A stretch of 64,000 nucleotides of DNA, taken from NCBI RefSeq assembly GCF_041624475.1, contig NZ_JBFJUX010000002.1, positions 354,418 through 418,417 of the forward strand, read 5' to 3'. The notes under the pieces are model-generated. The model saw nothing but the letters and a program-made list of their open reading frames with translations. It was not told the DNA's origin and ran no database searches. This stretch comes from Litorivivens sp041624475. Lineage in GTDB: Bacteria; Pseudomonadota; Gammaproteobacteria; Pseudomonadales; Spongiibacteraceae. The position numbers were made by a program, and so were the translations under genes. How positions within the stretch are numbered: position 1 is the stretch's first letter; every line of letters starts with the position of its first letter. Shown one piece after another: positions 27,301 to 34,195 of this stretch.

Positions 27301-28001
27301 TGAAAGCCTCCGGCGTCATCGGCTTCTGGCCGGCGGCCAGCGAAGGTGATGACATTGCCCTTTACGATGAGGACGGCGGTGAATTGGCCACCCTCCACCA
27401 CCTGCGCCAGCAAACCGAAAAGCCGGACGACAAGCCCTACATGAGCCTGGCGGACTATGTCGCCCCTAAAAAGAGCGGTGTAAAGGATTATGTCGGCGGT
27501 TTTGTCGTAACGGCAGGCATTGGCGCGGAAGCGCTGTCAGCAGAGTACGAAGCCAAAAACGACGATTACAGCGCCATTATGGTCAAGGCGCTTGCCGACC
27601 GGCTGGCTGAGTCATTTGCTGAACATATGCACAAGCGGGTACGGACCGAGTTCTGGGCTTACGTGGACAGCGAAAACCTGAGCAACGAAGAGTTGATCAA
27701 GGAAAAGTATCAGGGCATTCGGCCAGCGCCGGGCTACCCTGCCTGTCCTGACCACACCGAAAAGCCAACCCTGTTCACAATACTGAATGCAGAAGCGGAA
27801 ACCGGTGTCGCGCTGACTGAGCACTTTGCCATGACGCCAGCGGCGTCGGTGAGCGGGTTTTATTACTCTCACCCCGAGTCGCGTTATTTTGCGGTGGGCA
27901 AAATCGCTAAAGACCAGGTGGAGAGTATTGCCGAGCGCAAAGGTAAATCGTTTAAGGAAATGGAGCGTTGGCTGTCGCCGGTACTGGATTACGATCCCTA
28001 G
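24309..28001 (+). CDS. metH: Cobalamin-dependent methionine synthase
   Basis: This 1230-aa enzyme has full family length. It transfers a methyl group from 5-methyltetrahydrofolate via cobalamin to homocysteine. Domains in order: homocysteine-binding (about 1-330; zinc cysteines in VGTNCGR and LVGGCCGTTP), pterin-binding (about 360-620), cobalamin cap and binding (about 650-890; DVHDIGKNIVGVVLQ with the lower-ligand His, and IGGATTSKAHTAVK), and the AdoMet reactivation domain (about 930-1230; GIRPAPGYPACPDHTEK). AAGGA lies 11 bases upstream of the ATG. I see no cobalamin riboswitch in the 176-bp leader. Two stacked hairpins follow the stop. Confidence 0.98.
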   Translation: MANRAQRIQALKDALQNRILVIDGAMGSMIQSYKLEEADYRGDRFADFHLDIKGNNDLLSITRPDVVKDIHQAYLDSGADIIGTNTFNSTQVAQGDYEMQFIAEELNRAGAKVAREAADAQTAATPDKPRFVAGILGPTPKTASISPDVNDPGARNINFDQLVEDYYAATKALVESDVDLLLIETIFDSLNAKAAIYAILKYFEDSGEEIPIMVSVTFPDVSGRTLSGQTPTAFWNTIAHAKPLIVGTNCGRRISEIRPFFEELADVAECYVSGHFNAGLPNEFGEYDETPDDMGRELRELGERGYLNLVGGCCGTTPAHIEKIAASVADVKPREIPTRAIACRLSGLEPFTITPDSLFVNVGERCNVTGSAKFKRLILEDDYDTALAIAREQVENGAQIIDVNMDEGMLDAEAAIVKFLNLIASEPEISKVPIMVDSSKWDVIEAGLKCIQGKAVVNSISMKEGEAEFIEKARICRRFGAAVVVMAFDEDGQADNLERRKEICSKSYDILVNKVGFPPQDIIFDPNIFAVATGIDEHNNYAVDFIEAVKYIKAELPHALVSGGVSNVSFSFRGNNPVREAIHSVFLYHAIKAGMDMGIVNAGQLAVYDDLPEELRELVEDVILNRRDDGTERLLEVAEKYRGDGTTASKQEDLSWRELPVSKRIEHALVKGITTYIEEDAELARQEAAKPIDVIEGPLMDGMNVVGDLFGAGKMFLPQVVKSARVMKQAVAYLQPYIEAEKEEGAKPNGKILMATVKGDVHDIGKNIVGVVLQCNNFEVIDLGVMVSCDKILDAAQKENVDIIGLSGLITPSLDEMVHVAAEMQRLDFNVPLMIGGATTSKAHTAVKIEPKYKNDAVIYVPDASRSVGVATQLISDTQKTAFVKERKDEYARIRERRAGNEARGRRLPYPTVVEKGFKTDWENYTPPTPTFTGTRTFDDYPLDQLRETIDWTPFFITWGLAGKYPKILDDEKVGEAARNLFNDAQAMLDRIIDEKLLKASGVIGFWPAASEGDDIALYDEDGGELATLHHLRQQTEKPDDKPYMSLADYVAPKKSGVKDYVGGFVVTAGIGAEALSAEYEAKNDDYSAIMVKALADRLAESFAEHMHKRVRTEFWAYVDSENLSNEELIKEKYQGIRPAPGYPACPDHTEKPTLFTILNAEAETGVALTEHFAMTPAASVSGFYYSHPESRYFAVGKIAKDQVESIAERKGKSFKEMERWLSPVLDYDP

Positions 28002-28015
28002 ACGCTCTTATCCCA

Positions 28016-28039
28016 ACCCTCTCCCCGCCCGGAGAGGGT
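28016..28039. repeat. REP-like GC-rich hairpin after metH
   Basis: ACCCTCTCC (28016-28024) pairs with GGAGAGGGT (28031-28039) over a six-base loop, 14 bases after the metH stop. CCCTCTCC/GGAGAGGG hairpins of this type are commonly dispersed in intergenic DNA of proteobacteria. Only one copy is visible in this window. Confidence 0.5.
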
Positions 28040-28062
28040 GTGGGTGTGCAACCGGCACGAAT

Positions 28063-28090
28063 AAAAAAAGCCTCTAGAGAGGCTTTTTTT
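28063..28090. terminator. Bidirectional intrinsic terminator (metH / 36-aa miniprotein)
   Basis: Seven A, GCCTCT (28070-28075), AG, AGAGGC (28078-28083), then seven T form a short, perfectly symmetric terminator. It lies between metH and the convergent small membrane-protein gene and suits both. Confidence 0.88.
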
Positions 28091-28105
28091 ATGCTGTGGC
28101 GATAC

Positions 28106-28216
28106 TTACTTGGGCATGCTGGCCAGCCAGAAAGTAACAGTACCAACCACCAGCGCAATGATCGCGATGCTGGCAAAGGCATCGGCCAGGGCGTCTTGAC
28201 GAGATTCTTCAGACAT
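28106..28216 (-). CDS. 36-aa single-helix membrane miniprotein
   Basis: A 37-codon frame (ATG 28216, TAA 28106) encodes a charged N-terminus, MSEESRQDALADAF, then one hydrophobic helix, SIAIIALVVGTVTFWLA, and the short tail SMPK. The ATG has a strong GAGGAAA eight bases upstream, and the gene ends 15 bases before an intrinsic terminator. That gives ribosome site, coherent membrane protein and terminator together, good evidence for a real gene despite the length. I recognise no family. It is convergent with metH and divergent from the sulfite reductase gene. A membrane regulatory or complex-stabilising subunit is possible but not shown. Confidence 0.72.
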   Translation of the reverse strand: MSEESRQDALADAFASIAIIALVVGTVTFWLASMPK

Positions 28217-28500
28217 CGGTGTTTCCTCAGGCTAGTGTTAAATCCGGCGGCATTGTAGCGGATTCAGTCAAGCTGACCAAGTCGCAAGCGGCCCAATGAT
28301 GACGCCCAGTCCTAAGCATATGAAAAACTGATCTTTCCCCTCGAGCCTGCATCTACGTACCATAGCGGCCACAGCAGTTAAGCGTCCCGTAAGCTCGCGC
28401 TGACAAAGGGTTTTAGTGTAAAATTGCGCGCCCTCAAAGTCAGCTCCACAGGCATTTCAGGGGCTAACCAGGATCAAACCGGACCTAAATCGGAAGCACG

Positions 28501-30156
28501 ATGTATATATACGATCAATTCGACCGACAGATTATCAATGAGCGGGTCGCCCAGTTTCGGGATCAGACCCAACGTTATCTGGCGGGTGAAATCACCGACG
28601 AGCAGTTCCTGCCTCTGCGCCTGCAAAATGGCCTTTATATTCAGCGCCTGGCACCGATGCTCCGCATCTGCATACCCTACGGTACCCTGAATGCCAACCA
28701 GCTGCGCAAACTGGCCGACATTACCCGCAAGTATGACAAGGGCTACGCTCACTTCAGCACCCGCCAGAATATTCAGCTGAACTGGCCCAAGCTGGAAGAA
28801 GTTCCGGATATCCTCGCCGATCTGGCGACGGTGGAAATGCACGCCAACCAGACCAGCGGCAACTGTATTCGCAACTTTACCGCTGATCAGTTTTCCGGCG
28901 TGGCTCAGGACGAAGTTGAAGATGCCCGCCCCTGGTGTGAAATTTTGCGTCAATGGTCAACCTTCCACCCCGAATTTGCCTTTTTGCCGCGTAAATTCAA
29001 GATTGCCATTTGTGGCTCCAAGCGGGACCGCGCAGCCGTGGCCTTCCACGACATTGGCCTGGAAATCATCAAAGACAGCGCTGGCGAGACTGCGTTCAAG
29101 GTGTTTGTCGGCGGCGGCCTGGGCCGCACCCCGGTTATCGGCTCCTTGATCCACGATTGTCTGCCCAAACAGCATGTTATTTCGTACCTCGATGCTATCC
29201 TGCGGGTCTACAACCAGCTCGGTCGCCGGGACAACAAATACAAGGCGCGGATCAAGATTCTGGTCAAGGCTATGGGTGCAGAAGCCTTTAAGCAGAAAGT
29301 CGAGGACGAATGGCAGGCCATCAAAGACGGACCGATGACCCTGACGCAGGACGCCATCGACCATGCTTTCAGCTTTTTCCAGCCCCCCGCCTATGAAGCG
29401 CAGGACGCCGCTGCGGCCCAGTCGACACTGGATGACCAGCGTCTGGCCGAGCCTCGCTTCGCTGCCTGGTTAAGCCACAACACGGTAGCGCATAAACAGC
29501 CCGGTTACGCCGCCGTTAACGTTTCCCTGAAAGAAACCGGCGTCGCGCCCGGCGATATCACCGCAGAGCAGATGGAAGCGGTCGCTGCGCTCAGCGAAGA
29601 GTTCGGCTTTGGTGAGATTCGAAGCACCCACGAGCAGAATCTGGTACTGCCTGATGTACGCAAGATTGATCTGTTTGCCCTCTGGCAAAAGCTGGATGCC
29701 CTGCGTTTGGCCTCTCCCGTAATCGGCACCCTGAATGACATGATCTGCTGCCCTGGCGGCGATTACTGTGCACTGGCGAATGCCAAATCCATCCCGGTGG
29801 CCGAGGCTATTCAGCGCCGCTTCGATGATCTGGACTATCTTTACGATCTGGGCGAGATTGAACTGAACATTTCCGGTTGCATGAACGCCTGTGGTCACCA
29901 CCACATCGGCCATATCGGCATTCTCGGGGTAGACAAAAAGGGACAGGAGTTTTATCAGGTCTCCCTTGGCGGCAGCCAGAGCAACGATGCCGCTATCGGC
30001 AAAATTCTCGGCCCTTCGTTTGCACAGGATGAAGTGCCCGAAGTGATCAGCAAGCTGCTGGAAACCTACGTCAACAACCGTACCGAGGAAGAACGCTTCC
30101 TGGATACCTACCGTCGTATCGGTATTGAGCCTTTCAAGGAGCGTGTATATGCCTGA
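28501..30156 (+). CDS. cysI: Siroheme [4Fe-4S] sulfite/nitrite reductase, hemoprotein
   Basis: This 551-aa protein is a ferredoxin-nitrite/sulfite-reductase-type enzyme with two half-repeats. The cluster and siroheme cysteines are visible as MICCPGGDYCALANAK and NISGCMNACGHHHIGHIG (Cx5C and Cx3C). HFSTRQNIQLNW and NCIRNFTAD are conserved siroheme/substrate contacts. The coupled DUF934 gene supports sulfite reduction in cysteine synthesis, as in Pseudomonas, rather than nitrite reduction; the substrate remains an inference. A 284-bp leader separates it from the divergent miniprotein gene. Confidence 0.92.
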   Translation: MYIYDQFDRQIINERVAQFRDQTQRYLAGEITDEQFLPLRLQNGLYIQRLAPMLRICIPYGTLNANQLRKLADITRKYDKGYAHFSTRQNIQLNWPKLEEVPDILADLATVEMHANQTSGNCIRNFTADQFSGVAQDEVEDARPWCEILRQWSTFHPEFAFLPRKFKIAICGSKRDRAAVAFHDIGLEIIKDSAGETAFKVFVGGGLGRTPVIGSLIHDCLPKQHVISYLDAILRVYNQLGRRDNKYKARIKILVKAMGAEAFKQKVEDEWQAIKDGPMTLTQDAIDHAFSFFQPPAYEAQDAAAAQSTLDDQRLAEPRFAAWLSHNTVAHKQPGYAAVNVSLKETGVAPGDITAEQMEAVAALSEEFGFGEIRSTHEQNLVLPDVRKIDLFALWQKLDALRLASPVIGTLNDMICCPGGDYCALANAKSIPVAEAIQRRFDDLDYLYDLGEIELNISGCMNACGHHHIGHIGILGVDKKGQEFYQVSLGGSQSNDAAIGKILGPSFAQDEVPEVISKLLETYVNNRTEEERFLDTYRRIGIEPFKERVYA

Positions 30157-30637
30157 GCGTATTATCAAAGACGGCGCCATTGTTGAAGACAACTGGCAGG
30201 TGGTTCGCGAGCTGGAAGGCGATTTGCCCTCCGGCAATATCATTGTACCGGCCCAGCGCTGGCTCGATGAGAAAGACGCCCTGCAGGCACGCGGAAACGT
30301 GGCAGTATGGCTGGCCAGCGATCAGTCGCCCAAGATGCTGGGCGATGCGATCAATGGTTTTGAATTGATTGCCGTGGACTTCCCGGCCTTTGCTGACGGT
30401 CGCGGCTTCAGCTACGGGCGTGAATTGCGTGAGCAACATGGGTTCAGTGGTGAATTGCGCGCCATCGGAAACTTTATGCGCGATCAGTTGGCCTATCTGA
30501 GTCGCTGTGGTTTCAACAGCTTTGCTCTGCAGAACACAGATCTCGATGCTGCCCTGAATAGTCTGCAGAACTTCTCTGTGCACTACCAGGTGTCAGTCGA
30601 CAATCCCCAGCCTCTGTTTCGGGCCCGCCAGGGCTAA
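30149..30637 (+). CDS. DUF934 family protein (sulfite reductase partner)
   Basis: This 162-aa protein is of the DUF934 family, which follows siroheme sulfite reductase genes in many proteobacteria. Conserved parts are the DFPAFADGRGFSYGRELRE core and FGELRAIG-like GFSGELRAIGNFMRDQLAYLSRCGFN. It has no known enzymatic motif. An accessory or electron-transfer role to the reductase is inferred from the constant neighbourhood. The start ATG 30149 overlaps the cysI stop by eight bases and has a near-perfect AAGGAG at 30136-30141. Confidence 0.88.
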   Translation: MPERIIKDGAIVEDNWQVVRELEGDLPSGNIIVPAQRWLDEKDALQARGNVAVWLASDQSPKMLGDAINGFELIAVDFPAFADGRGFSYGRELREQHGFSGELRAIGNFMRDQLAYLSRCGFNSFALQNTDLDAALNSLQNFSVHYQVSVDNPQPLFRARQG

Positions 30638-30643
30638 TCGCTA

Positions 30644-30664
30644 CGCCCTGGCTGAGCCAGGGCG
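30644..30664 (+). terminator. Hairpin after the cysI-DUF934 pair
   Basis: CGCCCTGGC (30644-30652) and GCCAGGGCG (30656-30664) form a 9-bp GC-rich stem with a TGA loop, seven bases after the DUF934 stop. The downstream stretch is pyrimidine-rich (GTCCCTTCTCT) but lacks a T-run, so termination strength is uncertain. Confidence 0.6.
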
Positions 30665-30688
30665 CGTGTCCCTTCTCTAAAATAAAGG

Positions 30689-31132
30689 TTAGAAGGTCAT
30701 AAAGTCAGGGGTATTGAACTTCCAGCTTTTGACTTCAGCCCGCTCTTTGATACGCCAGCCTTTGTCTGTTCGCACGTATTTATCGACGTACCACAAACCC
30801 AGCATAAAGACATGGCTCTCCCCTTCGCCCATCGCCATTTCCATCGGGTTAAAGCACATCACTCGGCCCTCGGCGGTATCGCCATTGACCTTGATCTGCA
30901 TATTGGCATTGAGGTGCTGGGAGTTCGGAAAGGCCGGCAGGGCCTCTTTCAAAAAAGTGATGGTGGCTTCCAAATCACCCACCGAGCCGTCGAAGGCGCT
31001 GTAATCGATATGGGCGTCGGCGGTAAAAACATCGCGCAGCTCGTCGGCCGCTTTGCGGTCAATAATATCGGCGTAGTGGTAAAGCAGATCCTGGATTTCA
31101 AAACGATCAGATATTTCCTGCTGAGACAGCAT
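30689..31132 (-). CDS. SnoaL-like / NTF2-fold protein
   Basis: This 147-aa protein is of the SnoaL_4 kind: an N-terminal helix, ISDRFEIQDLLYHYADIIDR, then a cone-shaped beta sheet with DVFTADAHIDYSAF and GLWYVDKYVRTDKGWRIKER. Such domains act as dehydratases, isomerases or small-molecule binding proteins. The exact reaction cannot be deduced, though the Asp/His/Tyr lining is typical of steroid or aromatic-metabolite enzymes. The ATG at 31132 with GGAGC eight bases upstream was chosen over an upstream frame start. It lies downstream of the amidohydrolase but is separated from it by a terminator oriented to stop that gene. Confidence 0.85.
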   Translation of the reverse strand: MLSQQEISDRFEIQDLLYHYADIIDRKAADELRDVFTADAHIDYSAFDGSVGDLEATITFLKEALPAFPNSQHLNANMQIKVNGDTAEGRVMCFNPMEMAMGEGESHVFMLGLWYVDKYVRTDKGWRIKERAEVKSWKFNTPDFMTF

Positions 31133-31243
31133 GGGGTAGCTCCTTGTTATGGTTAACACCTAATGAGAGTAAGCCTAGCTTAGGAGCTGCGCGGGGTTTT
31201 TGCCTCACCCTAATGGGGGGAACCTTTTTTCGCAAAACAACGG

Positions 31244-31270
31244 CGAAAAAAAGGCCGCTTGCGCGGCCTT
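31244..31270 (-). terminator. Intrinsic terminator of the amidohydrolase gene
   Basis: On the minus strand AAGGCCGC-GCAA-GCGGCCTT (31270-31251) is followed by seven T (31250-31244). It starts five bases after the amidohydrolase stop, a textbook terminator. Confidence 0.88.
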
Positions 31271-31274
31271 GTGA

Positions 31275-32147
31275 TCAGTCTTCCAGCTTGAACACCCGGC
31301 GGGCGTTATCGCCGAGGAACTTGGGCCACACCTCGTCCTTGAAGGGCACGTTGGGCATATCCTTGAAAATACGATCCAACGACAGCCCCATCGGGAAGTA
31401 GCCCGCGTACATGATCTTGTCAGCACCGCGCTTGTTGGCGAAGTTAATAATCTCTTCCGGATAGTGCTTGGGCGCAAAGGCGCTGGTCATGTAGTAAAGG
31501 TTCGGGTACTTGAGCATCAGTTTCCAGGCCAGCTTTTCCCAGGGCTCGGCACCGTGGCGCATGACAATTTTCAGCTCGGGGAAGAACCAGCAGATTTCAT
31601 CCAGCAGTTCGACTTTTTGCGGCGCCATCGGCAGGCGCGGACCCGGCACACCAATGCAGGGGCAGAACGGCAGATCCAGCTCAACCAGCTTGGCGTAAAT
31701 GGGGTACCACTTGTTTTCGTTGTAAGGCACCTGCGGGCACAAACCCGAAGCAAAGGCCGTTACCGCCTTGATGCCGTATTCCTTGTGCAGGCGCTCGATC
31801 TTGCGCACCTCTTCCATACCGTTGTTGGGATTGGCTTCATAAGCGGCGAAGAAACGTTCAGGGAAGCGCTCAAGGGCTTCTTTGGCAACAACATTGTTGT
31901 CGTCGATACCAAGCATGGCGCGCTGAATGCCGTGCTTGTCCATCTGCTCAACGGTGTAGGCAATGTAGTCGTCTTTACCGCCGACCTGCGGCACATCCTT
32001 GAACATGTACTGGGCGGGGAACTTGAACATCTCCCGGCTTTCCTGATCCATGAGCAGGGGCTTCATGAATTCATACCACTGGCTGTTGTCTTCACCTGGC
32101 ACATTGAGCATCAAATCGATGATCGGGAAATCGGTAGGCATGGGCAT
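31275..32147 (-). CDS. Amidohydrolase family (ACMSD-like) protein
   Basis: This 290-aa TIM-barrel protein resembles the amidohydrolase_2 group that includes ACMS decarboxylase and related aromatic-acid decarboxylases. Recognisable parts are the start MPTDFPIIDLMLN (in place of the usual HxH metal motif), KAVTAFASGLCP, VMRHGAEPWEK and the terminal LGDNARRVFKL. The first HxH metal pair appears absent (DLMLN), so catalysis may be metal-poor or altered. GAGGACG eight bases upstream supports the ATG. The substrate is unknown. Neighbouring accessory metabolic genes suggest catabolism of aromatic or cyclic compounds. Confidence 0.82.
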   Translation of the reverse strand: MPMPTDFPIIDLMLNVPGEDNSQWYEFMKPLLMDQESREMFKFPAQYMFKDVPQVGGKDDYIAYTVEQMDKHGIQRAMLGIDDNNVVAKEALERFPERFFAAYEANPNNGMEEVRKIERLHKEYGIKAVTAFASGLCPQVPYNENKWYPIYAKLVELDLPFCPCIGVPGPRLPMAPQKVELLDEICWFFPELKIVMRHGAEPWEKLAWKLMLKYPNLYYMTSAFAPKHYPEEIINFANKRGADKIMYAGYFPMGLSLDRIFKDMPNVPFKDEVWPKFLGDNARRVFKLED

Positions 32148-32287
32148 GGTAACGTCCTCATTATCATTGTTCAGCGCGACAAAACGCCAAGAATGACCGT
32201 ATTTTTGCGCAACGGACCATTCTCTCTCAATAGCAAACTACGTCAGATATACCCGCAAATCCGGTCACTTGCGTTAATTCAGGTGGG

Positions 32288-33208
32288 TCAGTTGATTACG
32301 CCGGTTTCAACAATGGTGCGATTGCGGCCCTGATTCTTGGCGCGATACAGGGCCATATCGGCCAATATCATCAGGCTGTCGAGCTCTTTCTGGTCGGTCA
32401 GCCCGACAATACCAATACTGACAGTGACCGGGCGCAATTCGCCCTTGTCGTCGCTTAGCAGATGCTCCTTACACAGTCTGGTGCGCAAGCGCTCAAATGT
32501 TCCGTAGGCATTCATGGGTTTGGAATTAGGCAGACAAACTGCAAATTCTTCGCCGCCGATACGCCCGACTACATCGTGCAGCCGCAGGCTGCCCTTGAGC
32601 AACTTACCAAAGGCCTTCAAAACTTCATCGCCCTTAGGGTGACCGTATTCGTCGTTGATCAACTTGAAATGGTCAATATCAAGAATCGCAATCGACAAGG
32701 GTTCCTTCGATGACTTCGCCATCTCGAATTCGGCATTGGCTCGATCAAAAAAGGCCCGACGGTTCAGCAAGCCGGTCATTTCGTCGCGATAGGCAAGATC
32801 CCGCAGCTTCTCGACGTCGCGACTCAACTGGATGGTGTCTTTCTGGGTGCGCAGAACATTGTTGATCCGCGCAACCAGAGCAGTAAAACTGAAGGGCTTG
32901 GTGACGTAATCGTTGGCCCCGGATTCCAGGCAGCGTGCCAGATTGCTGTCTTCGGTATTGGCGGTAAGAATGATAACCGGGAGCTCGGTATGTTCGTCAC
33001 TCAGACGAATCTGCTGCAGAACCTGATGGCCGTCCATCTCGGGCATGCCAATGTCCAGCAGTACCAGATCCGGACGCTCCTGATCAATCAAGGCCAGCCC
33101 CTCGCGACCGCTTTGTGCGGTCACCATATCGAACCCCTCGTCCTCCAGACCATTCTTGAGGATATCGAGGTTATAGGGTGTGTCGTCGATAGCGAGAATT
33201 TTAGTCAT
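32288..33208 (-). CDS. Response regulator with diguanylate cyclase output (PleD/WspR-like)
   Basis: This 306-aa protein has a receiver domain (about 1-118) with the phospho-acceptor Asp in DLVLLDIGMPEMDGHQVL, Thr in ILTANTED and Lys in VTKPFSF. A short linker leads to a GGDEF domain (about 145-300) containing YRDEMTGLLNRRAFF, the active-site RIGGEEFAVCLP and an upstream RLHD inhibitory I-site at the usual five-residue distance. All catalytic features are intact, so I infer c-di-GMP synthesis controlled by phosphorylation. No histidine kinase gene adjoins it. With the EAL protein at 4515-7127 the window encodes both making and breaking of c-di-GMP. Confidence 0.94.
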   Translation of the reverse strand: MTKILAIDDTPYNLDILKNGLEDEGFDMVTAQSGREGLALIDQERPDLVLLDIGMPEMDGHQVLQQIRLSDEHTELPVIILTANTEDSNLARCLESGANDYVTKPFSFTALVARINNVLRTQKDTIQLSRDVEKLRDLAYRDEMTGLLNRRAFFDRANAEFEMAKSSKEPLSIAILDIDHFKLINDEYGHPKGDEVLKAFGKLLKGSLRLHDVVGRIGGEEFAVCLPNSKPMNAYGTFERLRTRLCKEHLLSDDKGELRPVTVSIGIVGLTDQKELDSLMILADMALYRAKNQGRNRTIVETGVIN

Positions 33209-33305
33209 AAAAGGGAGTTACCCACCCAATATGCAGATATGGCTTATAGTCTAGCTGTTCTTTCACTTTACTTCTCAATAGTTTGTTTCCACAGGTATTT
33301 TAAAC

Positions 33306-33770
33306 TCAGTAAGCTACGTCGAGTTTACTGTGATCCCAGCTGACTATCCGCTCTGCAATTATACGTATCGCCGTCTTCTTTGAGACCATGCTTCGGGTGG
33401 CTTCGACCAGCATCTCTTCGGGATAATCCCGTGTGTTGTTGCGTATCAGCACCGCCATATGTAGACGGTGAACTTCTTCCGGGTCGCGAATCAGCTCCGC
33501 CCGCCCGTAGACTACCGCGGCTTTAAGCTCTTCGTATTCCGTGCCGCTCTCAAACAGAACGCTAACCCGGTTGTCTCGTTCGAGATTTTTGACTTTCTGG
33601 GATTTCGTGAAGGTTTCCAGCACGATGTCACCATCATCGAGAGCAAACCACAGTGTTGTCATGTGTGGCCAGCCATCTTTGCCGTTGGTGGCCAGCTGGG
33701 CATTTTTCTGTCCGGCAATGAAATCCCACACTTCGTCATCGCTCATCTGAATCAGATCACGTCGTTTCAC
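33306..33770 (-). CDS. Pyridoxamine 5'-phosphate oxidase-fold (split-barrel flavin) protein
   Basis: This 154-aa protein of the FMN/F420-binding split-barrel superfamily is recognisable by AQLATNGKDGWPHMTTLWFALDDGDIVLET and NRVSVLFESGTEYEELKAAVVYGRAEL. It probably binds a flavin and reduces a small substrate; specificity is not evident. It is the last gene of a three-gene operon. Its ATG overlaps the HIT gene stop by four bases. Confidence 0.87.
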   Translation of the reverse strand: MKRRDLIQMSDDEVWDFIAGQKNAQLATNGKDGWPHMTTLWFALDDGDIVLETFTKSQKVKNLERDNRVSVLFESGTEYEELKAAVVYGRAELIRDPEEVHRLHMAVLIRNNTRDYPEEMLVEATRSMVSKKTAIRIIAERIVSWDHSKLDVAY

Positions 33771-34195
33771 GCCGCGGCCTCCATTTCAGCCTTAAGTGCC
33801 CTGCTGAGACTCTGCGCCAGCTCAGCCAGTTCCGCGTCATCACCGCGGGCTCGACCATGAATATTCAACGCCCTACCTTCCGTTTGCGGAATCAGATGCA
33901 TATGATAGTGAAACACGGTCTGTCCGGCTGCGGCCCGGTTGAGCTGATGTACACCGAGACCATCGCCCCCCACAACGCGATCCAGAACCCGCGCCAAAGG
34001 CACGGATAATCTGGCAACGGCGGCAATATCAGATGGATCTGCAGTGAAAATATCGTCACTGTGGTGTTTTGGAATAATCAGCAGATGCCCCCGGTGGGCC
34101 GGGAACAAGTCCAGAAACGCCAGTAACTGTTCATCCTCATAGACCTTGTGCGCGGGTGCGGAACCTTCAGCAATGGCGCAGAAAATACAAGTCAT
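33767..34195 (-). CDS. HIT family nucleotide hydrolase/transferase
   Basis: This 142-aa histidine-triad protein has the signature HYHMHLIPQ (HxHxH) near residue 96. The N-terminal CIFCAIAEGSAPAHKVYED carries the typical Cys pair. HIT proteins hydrolyse nucleoside phosphoramidates or dinucleotides. The gene starts one base after the MBL hydrolase stop and overlaps the next gene by four bases, so it is translationally coupled. Confidence 0.92.
   Translation of the reverse strand: MTCIFCAIAEGSAPAHKVYEDEQLLAFLDLFPAHRGHLLIIPKHHSDDIFTADPSDIAAVARLSVPLARVLDRVVGGDGLGVHQLNRAAAGQTVFHYHMHLIPQTEGRALNIHGRARGDDAELAELAQSLSRALKAEMEAAA

Noticed and set aside
28400..28424. Promoter-like CTGACA and TAAAAT upstream of cysI
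   Set aside because: The spacer is only 13 bases, too short for a sigma-70 promoter; not listed.
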